Assembly: GCA_963716125.1 (NCBI GenBank)
Contig: OY970294.1
Span: 3,596,001-3,660,000, forward strand
Source of the DNA: Acidiluteibacter sp963716125
GTDB taxonomy: Bacteria > Bacteroidota > Bacteroidia > Flavobacteriales_E > Vicingaceae
Direction of reading: 5' to 3'
Length of the DNA: 64,000 nucleotides
Shown here: positions 27,187-36,453 of the stretch, one piece after another
Numbering within the stretch: position 1 is the first letter of the stretch
Layout: the number at the start of each line of letters is the position of its first letter
Translations under genes and position numbers: made by a program
The notes under the pieces: generated by a model
What the model saw: the letters and a program-made list of their open reading frames with translations, nothing else
Databases searched by the model: none
What the model was told of the DNA's origin: nothing

Positions 27187-29157
27187 TTGGGAAAGAACAG
27201 CAAAAATCATTCAGAAAAGAAATTAAGATTATTATTAGTTGGTAATCCAAATGCAGGAAAGAGTTCTCTATTCAATGAATTGACTGGCTTAAAACAACAA
27301 ATCGGAAATTTTCCTGGAGTTACAGTAGAAAAAAAGAGCGGACATACTAAATTAGCACCTCATATTTCAGCAGAAGTAATGGATTTGCCAGGTACGTATA
27401 GCCTAAGTCCAAGATCTGAAGATGAAAGAGTTACTTTTGATTACCTGCATACAAAAAGAGATGATAGGGAAGAAATTATTGTAGTAATCGCAGATGCTAG
27501 CAATCTTAGAAGAAATTTATTACTGTGTTCTCAATTGTTAGACATGGACAAATCAGTGATTTTAGCACTGAATATGATGGACATTGTTCAGCAAAACAAA
27601 CAAGAAATTGATGTCGCATTCCTTACTGAAGAATTAAGCATCCCAGTGGTGCCTATGAACGCAAGAATTGGAAAAGGTGTAACTGAATTAAAAGAAGAAA
27701 TTCTACGTTTTACTAAAAAAGAAAGACAGCCTTTTATCAGTTTAATTGAAAATGAAGAACCAATTGACAATGCCTACAGAAGAAATGCACGTATAAAAGA
27801 AATCGTTGCCAAAGCTGTAAAAAAAGAAGGCGAAAATACGGTAAATCAGCTTACACGAAAATTAGATAAAATCTTAACCCACAGAGTTTGGGGATTTGCA
27901 ATTTTCCTTTTCATATTATTTCTCATCTTTCAAGCAGTTTTCTCATGGTCTGAATTTCCTATGCGGATGATAGAAAATGGTTTTCTATTTTTTGGAAATT
28001 GGGTTTCAGAAGTGCTTCCTGCAGGTGTTTTTAATGATTTATTAGTGGATGGAATTATAGCTGGTTTAGGAGGAATTATCATATTCATTCCTCAAATTGC
28101 AGCACTTTTTGCATTTATCTCCATTTTAGAAGATACAGGCTATCTTTCCAGAATCAGCTTTATGCTAGATGGAATTTTAAAGAAATTTGGTTTAAATGGC
28201 CGATCAATCATTCCATTATTAAGTGGTGCAGCTTGTGCTGTTCCTGCTATTATGAGTGCACGAACAATCAGCAATAAAAAAGAACGCTTACTAACCATAT
28301 TTATCACTCCTTTAATCAGTTGCTCAGCACGAATTCCTGTTTACACATTAATTATTGCATTGATAATTCCTGCGGATGCTTCAATAGGTATTTTCAATTT
28401 ACAAGGAATTGTGATGATGGCGTTGTACCTTATCGGGTTTATAGCTGCTATTGGAACATCATTTTTTATGCAATTCTTTGTAAAAACAGACGAATCCAGT
28501 CATTTTATAATGGAAATGCCGATTTATAGAGCTCCAAGATGGAAAAATGTAGGTTATACCATCATTAATAAAGTGAAAGTCTTCTTATTTGAAGCAGGAA
28601 AAATAATCATTGCTATTTCAATCATTCTTTGGGTATTATCATCTTATGGCCCTGGAGATTCTTTTGAAAAAATTGAACAAAAATATCAGACAGGGCAATT
28701 AGAACCCAATATAAATAATGAAACAGTGACAGAGCAAATGGCTAGCGAAAAGTTGCAAGCTAGCTATGCCGGCCGATTAGGGAAATTTATAGAACCGGCT
28801 ATTCGTCCATTAGGCTTTGATTGGAAAATTGGCATTTCAATTATCACTTCTTTTGCCGCAAGAGAGGTTTTTGTAGGAACTATGGCAACTATTTATTCAG
28901 TTGGCGATGCAGATAATACTACTTCATTAAAGGAAAAAATGCAACAAGCCAAAGATCCTACCACAGGTGAAAAAGTATATACAAAAGCTACCGGCTATTC
29001 CTTACTTATTTTTTATGCATTTGCATTGCAATGCATGGCTACTGTGGCTATTGTTGCCAGAGAAACCGCTTCCTATAAATGGCCAATTATACAAGTGGTA
29101 TATATGGGTGCCTTAGCTTATTTGGCTAGCTTTATTACTTATCAATTTTTTAGTTAA
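27187..29157 (+). CDS. feoB: Ferrous iron transporter FeoB
   Basis: GTP-gated Fe(II) permease of the inner membrane. The N-terminal G domain shows GNPNAGKSSLFNELTG (G1), DLPGTYSLSPRSEDE (G3 and switch II) and NMMD (G4). After a helical domain come two Gate domains and the FeoB C region with repeated LSGAACAVPAIMSART and ISCSARIPVYTLI motifs, the conserved metal-path cysteines. The 656 residues are slightly short for the family. There is no upstream ATG in frame, so the start is a TTG at 27187, ten bases after feoA. Its stop overlaps the ATG of the sprT-like gene. Confidence 0.95.
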   Translation: MGKNSKNHSEKKLRLLLVGNPNAGKSSLFNELTGLKQQIGNFPGVTVEKKSGHTKLAPHISAEVMDLPGTYSLSPRSEDERVTFDYLHTKRDDREEIIVVIADASNLRRNLLLCSQLLDMDKSVILALNMMDIVQQNKQEIDVAFLTEELSIPVVPMNARIGKGVTELKEEILRFTKKERQPFISLIENEEPIDNAYRRNARIKEIVAKAVKKEGENTVNQLTRKLDKILTHRVWGFAIFLFILFLIFQAVFSWSEFPMRMIENGFLFFGNWVSEVLPAGVFNDLLVDGIIAGLGGIIIFIPQIAALFAFISILEDTGYLSRISFMLDGILKKFGLNGRSIIPLLSGAACAVPAIMSARTISNKKERLLTIFITPLISCSARIPVYTLIIALIIPADASIGIFNLQGIVMMALYLIGFIAAIGTSFFMQFFVKTDESSHFIMEMPIYRAPRWKNVGYTIINKVKVFLFEAGKIIIAISIILWVLSSYGPGDSFEKIEQKYQTGQLEPNINNETVTEQMASEKLQASYAGRLGKFIEPAIRPLGFDWKIGISIITSFAAREVFVGTMATIYSVGDADNTTSLKEKMQQAKDPTTGEKVYTKATGYSLLIFYAFALQCMATVAIVARETASYKWPIIQVVYMGALAYLASFITYQFFS

Positions 29158-29769
29158 TGGCTAGTAAATTCAGCTGAAGAAACATTAAAAAAATATCTTC
29201 CTGAACCAACAGTTTCGGTATGCATTTCACTATTAAACCAATACCGTTTGCTCCTCACAATAAAAAAAAGTAGATCTACCAAATTAGGCGATTTCAGACC
29301 AGCACACGACAAAACACCTGCACGAATAAGTGTCAATGGCGATTTGAATAAATATTCATTTTTAGTTACTTTAATTCATGAAATTGCACACGGTGTTTGT
29401 TGGATAAAATATAATAGCAAAGTAAAACCCCACGGTGATGAATGGAAAAGAATCTATTCTGAAATGTTGTCACAATTTATTGGAAATGAAATATTCCCAA
29501 CTGATTTAGAAAAAATTATTGTCAAACATATACATCGTCCTAAGGCATCTAGCTGTAGTGATATGAATCTTTTAAAAGCATTAAAAAAATATGATGCTAT
29601 TCCATCATTATTTTTAGAAGACCTTCCTTTTGATGCACATTTTGAACTGAGCAGCGGTAGAATTTTCCAAAAGAAAGAGCAAAAAAGAAAGCGTTTCTAT
29701 TGCATAGAGTTAAAAACTCAACGTGCCTATTTAGTAAATCCATTAGCGGAAGTTAGATTAGTAGAGTAA
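29157..29769 (+). pseudogene. SprT-like zinc metalloprotease, one frameshift near the start
   Basis: The main frame carries a SprT-like domain with the zinc site TLIHEIAHG, then KPHGDEWK, IFPTDLEKIIVKH and PKASSCSD, typical of about 200-residue Bacteroidota SprT-like proteins. The expected N terminus (NSAEETLKKYLPEPTVSVCISLL) is in the same frame but has no start codon. The natural ATG at 29157, overlapping the feoB stop as TAATG, is in another frame and meets a stop after six codons. One extra base between 29160 and 29175 explains this, as in nrdJ. If the sequence is corrected the protein has about 203 residues. The function of this bacterial family is unclear; the eukaryotic homologue cleaves DNA-protein crosslinks. 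Confidence 0.75.
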
Positions 29770-29889
29770 ATTGAATAGCAAATTTCGAAATAAACCAAGT
29801 TCAGATAAAATTTAAGCTTTTATTAATATTCATAAAATTTATAATGATTAGAATATTGGTAATTTAGACTTCTTAAAATTGACAAGAGA

Positions 29890-30978
29890 ATGAATAAAAA
29901 TAATTATTGTGTAATTATGGCGGGTGGAATTGGAAGTCGATTTTGGCCGATGAGTCGTACCTCTTACCCTAAGCAGTTTATAGATATTTTAGGAACCGGA
30001 AGAACTCTGATTCAGCAAACTTATGATAGGTTGCAAAGAATAGCTCCAAAAGAAAATATCTTTGTAGTAACTAATGAAGATTATAGAGAATTAGTTTTGA
30101 CTCAATGTGAAGGGATGCATGAATCACAAGTTTTGTGTGAACCAAGTAGAAGAAATACAGCACCTTGCATAGCTTATGCTTCTTATAAAATCAAAGCAAA
30201 GAATCCAAAAGCTAATATTTTAGTAGCTCCTGCAGATCACTTAATTTTAAAGGAAGACAAGTTTATTGAAAATGTAGAGTTGGGTTTAGATTATGTGGAA
30301 AAGAATAATGCCTTATTGACATTAGGAATTGATCCAAGCAGACCCGATACAGGATACGGTTATATTCAATATGACAGTGAGAAATCTAACAAAGAAGATA
30401 AAATTAAAAAAGTAAAAACCTTTACTGAAAAACCAGATTTAGAACTAGCGAAACAATTTGTAGAAAGTGGAGAATTCAGTTGGAATTCAGGGATGTTCAT
30501 TTGGTCTTTACCAGCTATTATTGAGTCTTTTGAGAAATATCTACCTGATTTAAATACCTTTTTTAAAGAAGGAGAGAAATTATTAAACACTCCAAAAGAA
30601 GAAAAATTTATTAAAGATACTTATTCAGTTTGTAAGAGCATTTCTATTGACTATGGTATCATGGAAAAAGCTGCCAATGTTTATGTAATTTCTGCGGATA
30701 TTGGATGGTCTGATTTAGGTACTTGGGGCTCTATTTACGGTCATTTAAAACAAGATGAAAATCACAATGCTGTTATTGGCAAAAATGTAATGCTTTATGA
30801 TAGCCACGATTGTATTGTAAGTATGCCTAAGGACAAATTAGTGGTATTGCAGGGTTTAAAAGATTATATAGTAGTAGAATCTAATAATACTTTACTGGTT
30901 TGTAAAAAAGAAGACGAGCAAAAAATTAAAGAATTTGTAACTGATATTCGGTTAAGTACAGGTGAGAAATATGTGTAA
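29890..30978 (+). CDS. manC: Mannose-1-phosphate guanylyltransferase
   Basis: Makes GDP-mannose from mannose-1-phosphate and GTP, for polysaccharide and glycoprotein synthesis. The 362 residues start with the nucleotidyltransferase signature MAGGIGSRFWPMSRTSYPKQF, followed by VVTNEDYRELV, ILVAPADHLI, KKVKTFTEKPDLELAKQF and WNSGMFIW, with IDYGIMEKA late. The C-terminal cupin (phosphomannose isomerase) domain of the bifunctional enzymes is missing, so this is the single-function form. It is preceded by 120 bp of intergenic sequence and convergent with the Ycf48-like gene. Confidence 0.92.
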   Translation: MNKNNYCVIMAGGIGSRFWPMSRTSYPKQFIDILGTGRTLIQQTYDRLQRIAPKENIFVVTNEDYRELVLTQCEGMHESQVLCEPSRRNTAPCIAYASYKIKAKNPKANILVAPADHLILKEDKFIENVELGLDYVEKNNALLTLGIDPSRPDTGYGYIQYDSEKSNKEDKIKKVKTFTEKPDLELAKQFVESGEFSWNSGMFIWSLPAIIESFEKYLPDLNTFFKEGEKLLNTPKEEKFIKDTYSVCKSISIDYGIMEKAANVYVISADIGWSDLGTWGSIYGHLKQDENHNAVIGKNVMLYDSHDCIVSMPKDKLVVLQGLKDYIVVESNNTLLVCKKEDEQKIKEFVTDIRLSTGEKYV

Positions 30979-30981
30979 AAT

Positions 30982-32061
30982 TTATTTTATTTCAATACTA
31001 TAAACATTTCCTTTCCCATCAATTAAATAACCTTTATTTGATCCTTTTATAAATTGAATAGAATTGGCTGAAATATCAGAAATTTTAGACCAATTATTTC
31101 CATTGTCTATGCTCCTATCGATTCCGTTAGGTCCAACTGCAATAAAAACATCTGCCTCATCGCAATAAGCAACACAAGAACGATAGCCACTTAATGCAGA
31201 TTCAGGATTTTTCCAAGTTTTTCCACCATCTGTAGTATAGATTGAAGTTTCTACAGAAATTAAATCTTCCTCCGTATAATCTCCACCAACTGCTACTCCT
31301 ATATTATTATCTTTAAATGTAATAGAATAAATTCCTCTAGTTGCTTTCCCTTTATAAATTGGAGTTTCAATTGCTACCCATTCCTTATATGGAAGCATTG
31401 AGGTTAGAACTCTTCCCTTTTCACCACCTAAACCTATAAACGCTCTTCTATTTGGACTAAAAGCGATAGATGAACCACTTGCTGCAAAACCACTTTCAGG
31501 CTCTACTGCCTCTATTAAGTTTTCAACTGGTGGAGAAATCCAATTTTTACCTTCATTCCCTGAAACTAAAATAAAGTGTTTGCCATTTACAGGATCGCCA
31601 TAAATCAAACCAAAATCTTTATTCACAAACTCTACAGCATTATAAAACAATTCTTTTGCAGGAAAATTAAATGCCAAGTTCCATTTTTTACCGGCATTAG
31701 AAGTTCGGTAAACCTTTGGAGGAAAACCCGAATTAATTAAAACAACTGTATCTCTAGAAAATGCAAAAACATCTCTATGATCCAACGTATCAATAGGTGG
31801 TGGATTTATTTTTTGAATAGTCTTTCCACCATCGATAGTTCTTAATATAGTTCCATTAGCACCACTAAACCAAGCTACTGAATCATTTACAACTGAAATT
31901 CCTCTAAGACTTGATTTACTTGGGCTATTCAGCTTTTTTATCTCAGCAAATTGACTTTCGAAAGTAATTTTTTCATTTTCGTCTGCCTTATCAGTCTCTG
32001 TAGCTATATTACTGCAAGCACTCAAAACGAAAAATACAATCCAAATAATTCTTATTTTCAT
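30982..32061 (-). CDS. Ycf48/BNR-repeat propeller lipoprotein
   Basis: A 359-residue lipoprotein with the lipobox LSAC at residue 16. The mature part is a beta-propeller of BNR/Ycf48-like blades; each blade has the pattern TxDGGKTW or similar, visible as LRTIDGGKTIQKI, YRTSNAGKKWNL, LVSGNEGKNWIS, YTTDGGKTWKN and DRSIDNGNNWSKI. Such propellers are common in Bacteroidota envelopes and in the photosystem assembly factor Ycf48, but the partner here is unknown. A strong terminator separates it from upstream fumC on the same strand. Confidence 0.8.
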   Translation of the reverse strand: MKIRIIWIVFFVLSACSNIATETDKADENEKITFESQFAEIKKLNSPSKSSLRGISVVNDSVAWFSGANGTILRTIDGGKTIQKINPPPIDTLDHRDVFAFSRDTVVLINSGFPPKVYRTSNAGKKWNLAFNFPAKELFYNAVEFVNKDFGLIYGDPVNGKHFILVSGNEGKNWISPPVENLIEAVEPESGFAASGSSIAFSPNRRAFIGLGGEKGRVLTSMLPYKEWVAIETPIYKGKATRGIYSITFKDNNIGVAVGGDYTEEDLISVETSIYTTDGGKTWKNPESALSGYRSCVAYCDEADVFIAVGPNGIDRSIDNGNNWSKISDISANSIQFIKGSNKGYLIDGKGNVYSIEIK

Positions 32062-32092
32062 TTATCAAAAATAAGAGTTTGATAGATATAAA

Positions 32093-32128
32093 AAAAGGGT
32101 CTTGAAATTTGAATTACAAGACCCTTTT
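32093..32128 (-). terminator. Intrinsic terminator of fumC
   Basis: AAAAGGGTCTTG pairs with CAAGACCCTTTT around a 12-nt loop, with a T run on the minus strand. It lies just after the fumC stop. Confidence 0.85.
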
Positions 32129-32145
32129 ATATTGTTTTTATTCTC

Positions 32146-33543
32146 TTACAATGTTCCAATCATATCCAAAGGATTTACCCATTGATCAAATTCATCAGCA
32201 GTTAAAAATCCAAGATTTACAGCTTCTTCTTTTAGAGTTGTTCCATTTTCATGAGCTGTTTTTGCAATTTTTGAAGCTTTATCGTACCCTATATGAGTAT
32301 TCAATGCAGTAACTAACATCAAGGAGTTATTCAAATTCTTTTTGATATTTGCTTTGTTTGGTTCAATCCCGTTGGCACAATGCTCTTCAAATGAAACACA
32401 AGCATCACCTAGTAAGCGTGCAGATTCCAAAATATTTTTTGCCATCATAGGTTTGAATACATTTAACTGAAAATGCCCATTCATTCCACCTGTGGTGACA
32501 GCTACATCATTTCCAACTACTTGAGCACAAACCATTGTTAAAGCTTCACATTGAGTTGGATTCACTTTTCCAGGCATGATAGAAGAACCAGGCTCATTGG
32601 CAGGAATGTCAATTTCACCAATTCCACATCTTGGCCCTGAAGCTAACAAACGTACATCGTTAGAAATCTTCATTAAACTCACTGCCAATTGCTTTAAAGC
32701 TCCATGTGTTTCTACTATGGCATCATGTGCAGAAAGTGCTTCAAATTTATTAGCAGCAGTTATGAATGGCAATCCACTAAATTCTGCTATTTTTTTTGCA
32801 ACCAATTCAGAATAACCTTTTGGCGTATTGATTCCAGTTCCTACGGCAGTTCCACCCAAAGCCAACTCTGAAAGGTGAGCTAATGTATTATTTAATGCTT
32901 TTAAGCCATGATCTAACTGAGATACATAAGCAGAAAACTCTTGACCTAAAGTTAAAGGAGTAGCATCCATTAAATGTGTTCTGCCAATTTTTACTACTTC
33001 CATAAAGTCCTTAGACTTCTTTGCCAAAGTATCTCTCAATTTTTTTACACCCGGAATAGTAGTTTCTACAACCATTTTATAAGATGCAATATGCATAGCA
33101 GTAGGATAGGTATCATTAGATGATTGAGATTTATTGACATCATCATTTGGATGAATTTCTGTTTTTCCTTCACCTAGTTGGTTGCCAGCTAAAACATGCG
33201 CTCTATTAGAAATTACTTCATTAGAATTCATATTAGATTGTGTTCCAGAACCAGTTTGCCAAATAACCAATGGAAATTGATCGTCTAGTTGACCATCTAA
33301 AATCTCTTCACACACTTTTGAAATCAAATCTCTTTTTTCAGCACTTAATACACCCAATTCGCAATTGGTATGAGCTGCGGCTTTCTTTAAATAAGCAAAC
33401 CCTCTAATAATTTCAATCGGCATAGTTTGCTTAAAATCACCAATTTTAAAGTTATTACGAGATCTTTCTGTTTGAGCTCCCCAATATTTATCAGCCGGAA
33501 CTTTTACTTCACCCATGGTGTCTTTCTCTATTCGGTAATCCAT
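32146..33543 (-). CDS. fumC: Fumarate hydratase, class II
   Basis: Iron-independent fumarase interconverting fumarate and malate in the TCA cycle. The 465-residue length is normal. Motifs include the SGTQSNMNSNEVISNRA stretch, THLMDATPLTLGQEFS, the histidine-containing active-site region GTAVGTGINTP, and the superfamily signature GSSIMPGKVNPTQCE. It appears monocistronic with its own terminator. Confidence 0.97.
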   Translation of the reverse strand: MDYRIEKDTMGEVKVPADKYWGAQTERSRNNFKIGDFKQTMPIEIIRGFAYLKKAAAHTNCELGVLSAEKRDLISKVCEEILDGQLDDQFPLVIWQTGSGTQSNMNSNEVISNRAHVLAGNQLGEGKTEIHPNDDVNKSQSSNDTYPTAMHIASYKMVVETTIPGVKKLRDTLAKKSKDFMEVVKIGRTHLMDATPLTLGQEFSAYVSQLDHGLKALNNTLAHLSELALGGTAVGTGINTPKGYSELVAKKIAEFSGLPFITAANKFEALSAHDAIVETHGALKQLAVSLMKISNDVRLLASGPRCGIGEIDIPANEPGSSIMPGKVNPTQCEALTMVCAQVVGNDVAVTTGGMNGHFQLNVFKPMMAKNILESARLLGDACVSFEEHCANGIEPNKANIKKNLNNSLMLVTALNTHIGYDKASKIAKTAHENGTTLKEEAVNLGFLTADEFDQWVNPLDMIGTL

Positions 33544-33622
33544 TTTTTTATGTATTTTTTTAAATTTACAAGTTATATTCTTTATTTTTGATTAAAATTG
33601 CAGTCACAAAAGAAAACAAATT

Positions 33623-33778
33623 ATGTTTACAGCCGGATTTTTACTTTTTTTAGCCATTTTTGGTCTTGCATTTTGGGTATTACTTTTCTTATCAGCTTTT
33701 GCTCTTCCTTATGCTATCACAGTTTATGTGATGGAAAAGATGAAAGAGAGAAAAAGCAAAAGCTTAGTCAATTCCTAA
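33623..33778 (+). CDS. 51-residue single-pass membrane protein
   Basis: A short frame, MFTAGFLLFLAIFGLAFWVL..., codes for one or two tightly packed hydrophobic helices (residues 2-38), ending in a charged tail (VMEKMKERKSKSLVNS). The positive cytoplasmic tail after the helix is typical of small inner-membrane proteins. A TAnnTTTG core (TATTTTTG, 33583-33590) lies 32 bp upstream. The stop overlaps the arsC stop by 4 bp in convergent orientation. A longer overlapping frame in another phase (from 33598) has no protein-like features. Function unknown. Confidence 0.55.
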   Translation: MFTAGFLLFLAIFGLAFWVLLFLSAFALPYAITVYVMEKMKERKSKSLVNS

Positions 33779-34113
33779 AGCAAATCATTTACATTTTCAG
33801 GCGGTCTTCCCAGTACTGCCTTATTTCCTTTTACCACAATTGGTCTTTCGATCAATTTTGGGTATTCAATCATTATAGTAATCCATTCATCTTCCGTAAA
33901 ATTTGAAGTTTTAAACTTTTCTTTATAGACGGCTTCACTTTTTCTCAATAAATCAGAGGCTTTCAGATTGAGTTTCGATAAAATCAATTTAAACTCATCC
34001 CTTGTTGGTGGTACTTTTTGATAATCGATAATTTCAAATTTAACCCCACTATTTTTAATAATTTCAAGCGTTTCTCTGCTTTTAGAACATCTAGGGTTGT
34101 GATAAATTTTCAT
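33775..34113 (-). CDS. arsC: ArsC-family reductase
   Basis: A 112-residue thioredoxin-fold protein. MKIYHNPRCSKSRETLEII places the catalytic cysteine at residue 9, and the family's arginine region is RPIVVKGNKAVLGRPPENV. True ArsC reduces arsenate with glutaredoxin; related YffB/Spx-like proteins have other roles, and no arsenite pump or ArsR is adjacent. The ATG at 34113 is used because it precedes the beta strand directly; the frame runs upstream to 34149, overlapping prfB. It follows prfB by 16 bp and is probably co-transcribed. Confidence 0.85.
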   Translation of the reverse strand: MKIYHNPRCSKSRETLEIIKNSGVKFEIIDYQKVPPTRDEFKLILSKLNLKASDLLRKSEAVYKEKFKTSNFTEDEWITIMIEYPKLIERPIVVKGNKAVLGRPPENVNDLL

Positions 34114-34129
34114 TTCTAAATTATTTTTA

Positions 34130-35225
34130 TTAATTATTTCCGCCACCATATTCCATCAAATATGATTTGATGAATTCATCCAATTCTCCATCCATTACAT
34201 TATCTACATTGGAAGTTTCATGACCAGTACGCACATCTTTTACCAATTTATAAGGATGCATTACATAGTTGCGTATTTGAGAACCCCATTCAATCTTTTT
34301 CTTTTCAGATTCAATTTCGGCACGTTTTTCCAATTTTTTTCGCATTTCAACCTCATACAATTGAGATTTTAAAAGCTGCAGTGCTTTTTCTTTATTTCCT
34401 AATTGTGAGCGCGATTCAGTATTTTCAATAACAATACCTGATGGTTTGTGATGCAATCGAACACCTGTTTCCACTTTGTTCACGTTTTGACCACCAGCAC
34501 CTCCAGATCTAAATGTATCCCATGTAATATCTGCAGGATTTATATTTATTTCAATGCTATCATCCACTAAAGGATAAACATAAACTGAGGCAAAAGAAGT
34601 GTGTCGTTTTGCATTACTATCAAAAGGAGAAATACGCACCAGACGATGCACCCCATTTTCACCTTTTAAATATCCATATGCAAATTCGCCCTCTATTTCT
34701 ACCGTAACAGTCTTAATCCCTGCTACATCACCTTCTTGATAATCAAGTTCTTTAACCTTACAATTATGTTTTTCTGCCCATTGTAAATACATACGCATCA
34801 GCATAGAAGCCCAATCGCAACTTTCTGTTCCGCCTGCTCCTGCGGTAATTTGAACAACAGCACTCAACACGTCTTCTTCTTCGCTGAGCATTTTCTTAAA
34901 TTCAAGCTCTTCAACAGTATCAGTAGCTTTTTTAAAAGATTTTTCAAGCTCTTTTTCAGTTGCTTCTTCCTCTTTGTAAAAGTCATAAATCACTTGAGAA
35001 TCGTCCACTGCAGACTTGGCTTTTAAATAGCCATCTGTCCAAACTTTTTGATCGCGAATTTGTTTCAAAAATTTTTCTGCAGCTTTTGGATCATCCCAAA
35101 ATTCAGGCAACTGAGTACGCTGCTCATCTTCTTGTATTTGAATTAATTTATCATCAACGTCAAAGATACCCCCTTAGCGCTTCCACACGCCCAACCAACT
35201 CTTTTATATTTTCTTGAGTAACCAT
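34130..35225 (-). CDS. prfB: Peptide chain release factor 2 (programmed +1 frameshift)
   Basis: RF2 terminates translation at UGA and UAA. The gene starts at 35225 with 21 codons (MVTQENIKELVGRVEALRGYL), hits TGA at 35160-35162, and continues in the +1 frame from GAC at 35161. The full product has 364 residues, like E. coli RF2 (365). The second part shows the stop-recognition SPF in RISPFDSNAKRHTS and the hydrolysis motif RSGGAGGQNVNKVETGVRL. The frame therefore joins 35225-35163 and 35161-34130. UGA readthrough by frameshift gives autoregulation by RF2 level. Confidence 0.95.
35159..35174 (-). promoter_or_regulatory. prfB programmed frameshift signal
   Basis: On the minus strand AGGGGGTATCTTTGAC: an SD-like AGGGGG, a 3-nt spacer, the slippery CTT, the in-frame TGA, and C as the following base. 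This is the same arrangement as in E. coli prfB. Confidence 0.93.
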
Positions 35226-35326
35226 AATTTGTTAATATAATTTTTGCAAAACTACTTCTTATCGTAGAAAGAGTAGGAATAATAAAGACTAATTTTTAAG
35301 TTTACAGTAGTTTTTTAACTTTAATA

Positions 35327-35917
35327 ATGATTAGCCCTGAAGAAAGAAGAGAGTTACGTCGTTTAAAACGTAAAATAGTTCAGTATCAGTATAAAAATAA
35401 AGAAAATACGATCCATAATCTAAAAAAAGATAATATGGGTTGGATTCACTTTCTTACCATATTTGCATTTTTTATGGGATTTTTTTTGTTGATTCAATTT
35501 GGATCAGTGACTGTTATTTCATTTTGGGGTATGAGTAAGATCTTTGCTATCTTCCTTGCAATAGGATTATTAATTCCGATTAAATGGTATAGAAAAAAAT
35601 GGACAATGAATATTTACGAATACTTTTTGGTCAGCTTGCTTGGAATTGCTCCATTTTTTAGTGGTTTAATATTTCTTATAAACTTTAGTTTTAGTCACAC
35701 ACCGCATATTGAAAGTTATGAAATAGAGAAAATCTCTGAAGGAAATCTTTATTCAGACATTCACCTTAAAAACGACACCCTTTCTGAATATGGCATTTTA
35801 ACCTCAAATGACAGTCGAGAGTATCAGATTATTGAAAATGCCAAAAAAGTAGAATACCACCTTGAATATGGTGCATTAGGAATGAAAGTATTAATGGAAC
35901 GCAAATTTAAATATTGA
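35327..35917 (+). CDS. Three-helix membrane protein, function unknown
   Basis: A 196-residue protein. A basic N-terminal helix (EERRELRRLKRKIVQYQYKNKEN) is followed by three hydrophobic segments at about 37-60, 65-84 and 98-122, then a polar C-terminal domain of about 70 residues (ESYEIEKISEGNLYSDIHLKND...). The topology suggests an inner-membrane protein with the C-terminal part outside or in the periplasm. No family motif is recognised. Its stop overlaps the recX stop by 11 bp in convergent orientation. Confidence 0.55.
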   Translation: MISPEERRELRRLKRKIVQYQYKNKENTIHNLKKDNMGWIHFLTIFAFFMGFFLLIQFGSVTVISFWGMSKIFAIFLAIGLLIPIKWYRKKWTMNIYEYFLVSLLGIAPFFSGLIFLINFSFSHTPHIESYEIEKISEGNLYSDIHLKNDTLSEYGILTSNDSREYQIIENAKKVEYHLEYGALGMKVLMERKFKY

Positions 35918-36398
35918 AAAAAGAATTCAAGATTGGAATTACGACATCACTTTCAAAGCCTTTTTGTGCAGCATAATTATAAACAGATGACTTTAACTTA
36001 TAGAATTCGTCGCTGCTCAACTCTTTCAAATTCTCAGGAATCTTTTTTGTAATAATTTTTTTAGCTATAATTTTATATTTCTCTTGGTCAATCTGTTCAA
36101 ATGAAGATTTTATCAAGTCATCACTAATTCTATGAAATTTCAACCCTTGTCGTATTTTTATTTTGCCCCAAGATTTTACATTGAACTTTCCACTACTATA
36201 GGCCATTGCAAAACGCTTATTGGATATAAAATCACTTTCTAAAAGAACATCTAAAACTCTATCTCTATCAGTTTCTGACACTCTCCATTCTCTTAATTTT
36301 CTATCCATTTCGGCTTCACTTCTTTCGCGATAAACACACCACTTTTGCGCCTTAAAAATGGCTTTCTCAAATGTTAATGGTTGTGGATAGTTATTCAT
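35907..36398 (-). CDS. recX: Regulatory protein RecX
   Basis: RecX caps and inhibits RecA filaments. The 163-residue protein begins at the ATG at 36398 (MNNYPQPLTFEKAIFKAQ); an in-frame ATG at 36464 would extend into the MFS gene. The three-helix repeats are visible: KAQKWCVYRERSEAEMDRKLREW, VLDVLLESDFISNKRFAMAYSSGK, KIRQGLKFHRISDDLIKSSF. It is divergent from the MFS transporter, with 55 bp between starts. Confidence 0.85.
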   Translation of the reverse strand: MNNYPQPLTFEKAIFKAQKWCVYRERSEAEMDRKLREWRVSETDRDRVLDVLLESDFISNKRFAMAYSSGKFNVKSWGKIKIRQGLKFHRISDDLIKSSFEQIDQEKYKIIAKKIITKKIPENLKELSSDEFYKLKSSVYNYAAQKGFESDVVIPILNSFFNI

Positions 36399-36412
36399 CG
36401 CAAAGCAAATAG

Positions 36413-36420
36413 TAATTTTG
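36413..36420 (+). promoter_or_regulatory. -7 element of the MFS gene
   Basis: TAATTTTG matches TAnnTTTG, 33 bp before the ATG at 36454. No good -33 at standard spacing. Confidence 0.35.
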
Positions 36421-36453
36421 CAAATTAAACTAAAAATAGGACTTACACCTAAA

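Noticed and set aside
33598..33906. A 102-codon plus-strand frame between fumC and arsC
   Set aside because: It overlaps the 51-residue membrane protein in another phase and the arsC coding strand; composition is not protein-like.
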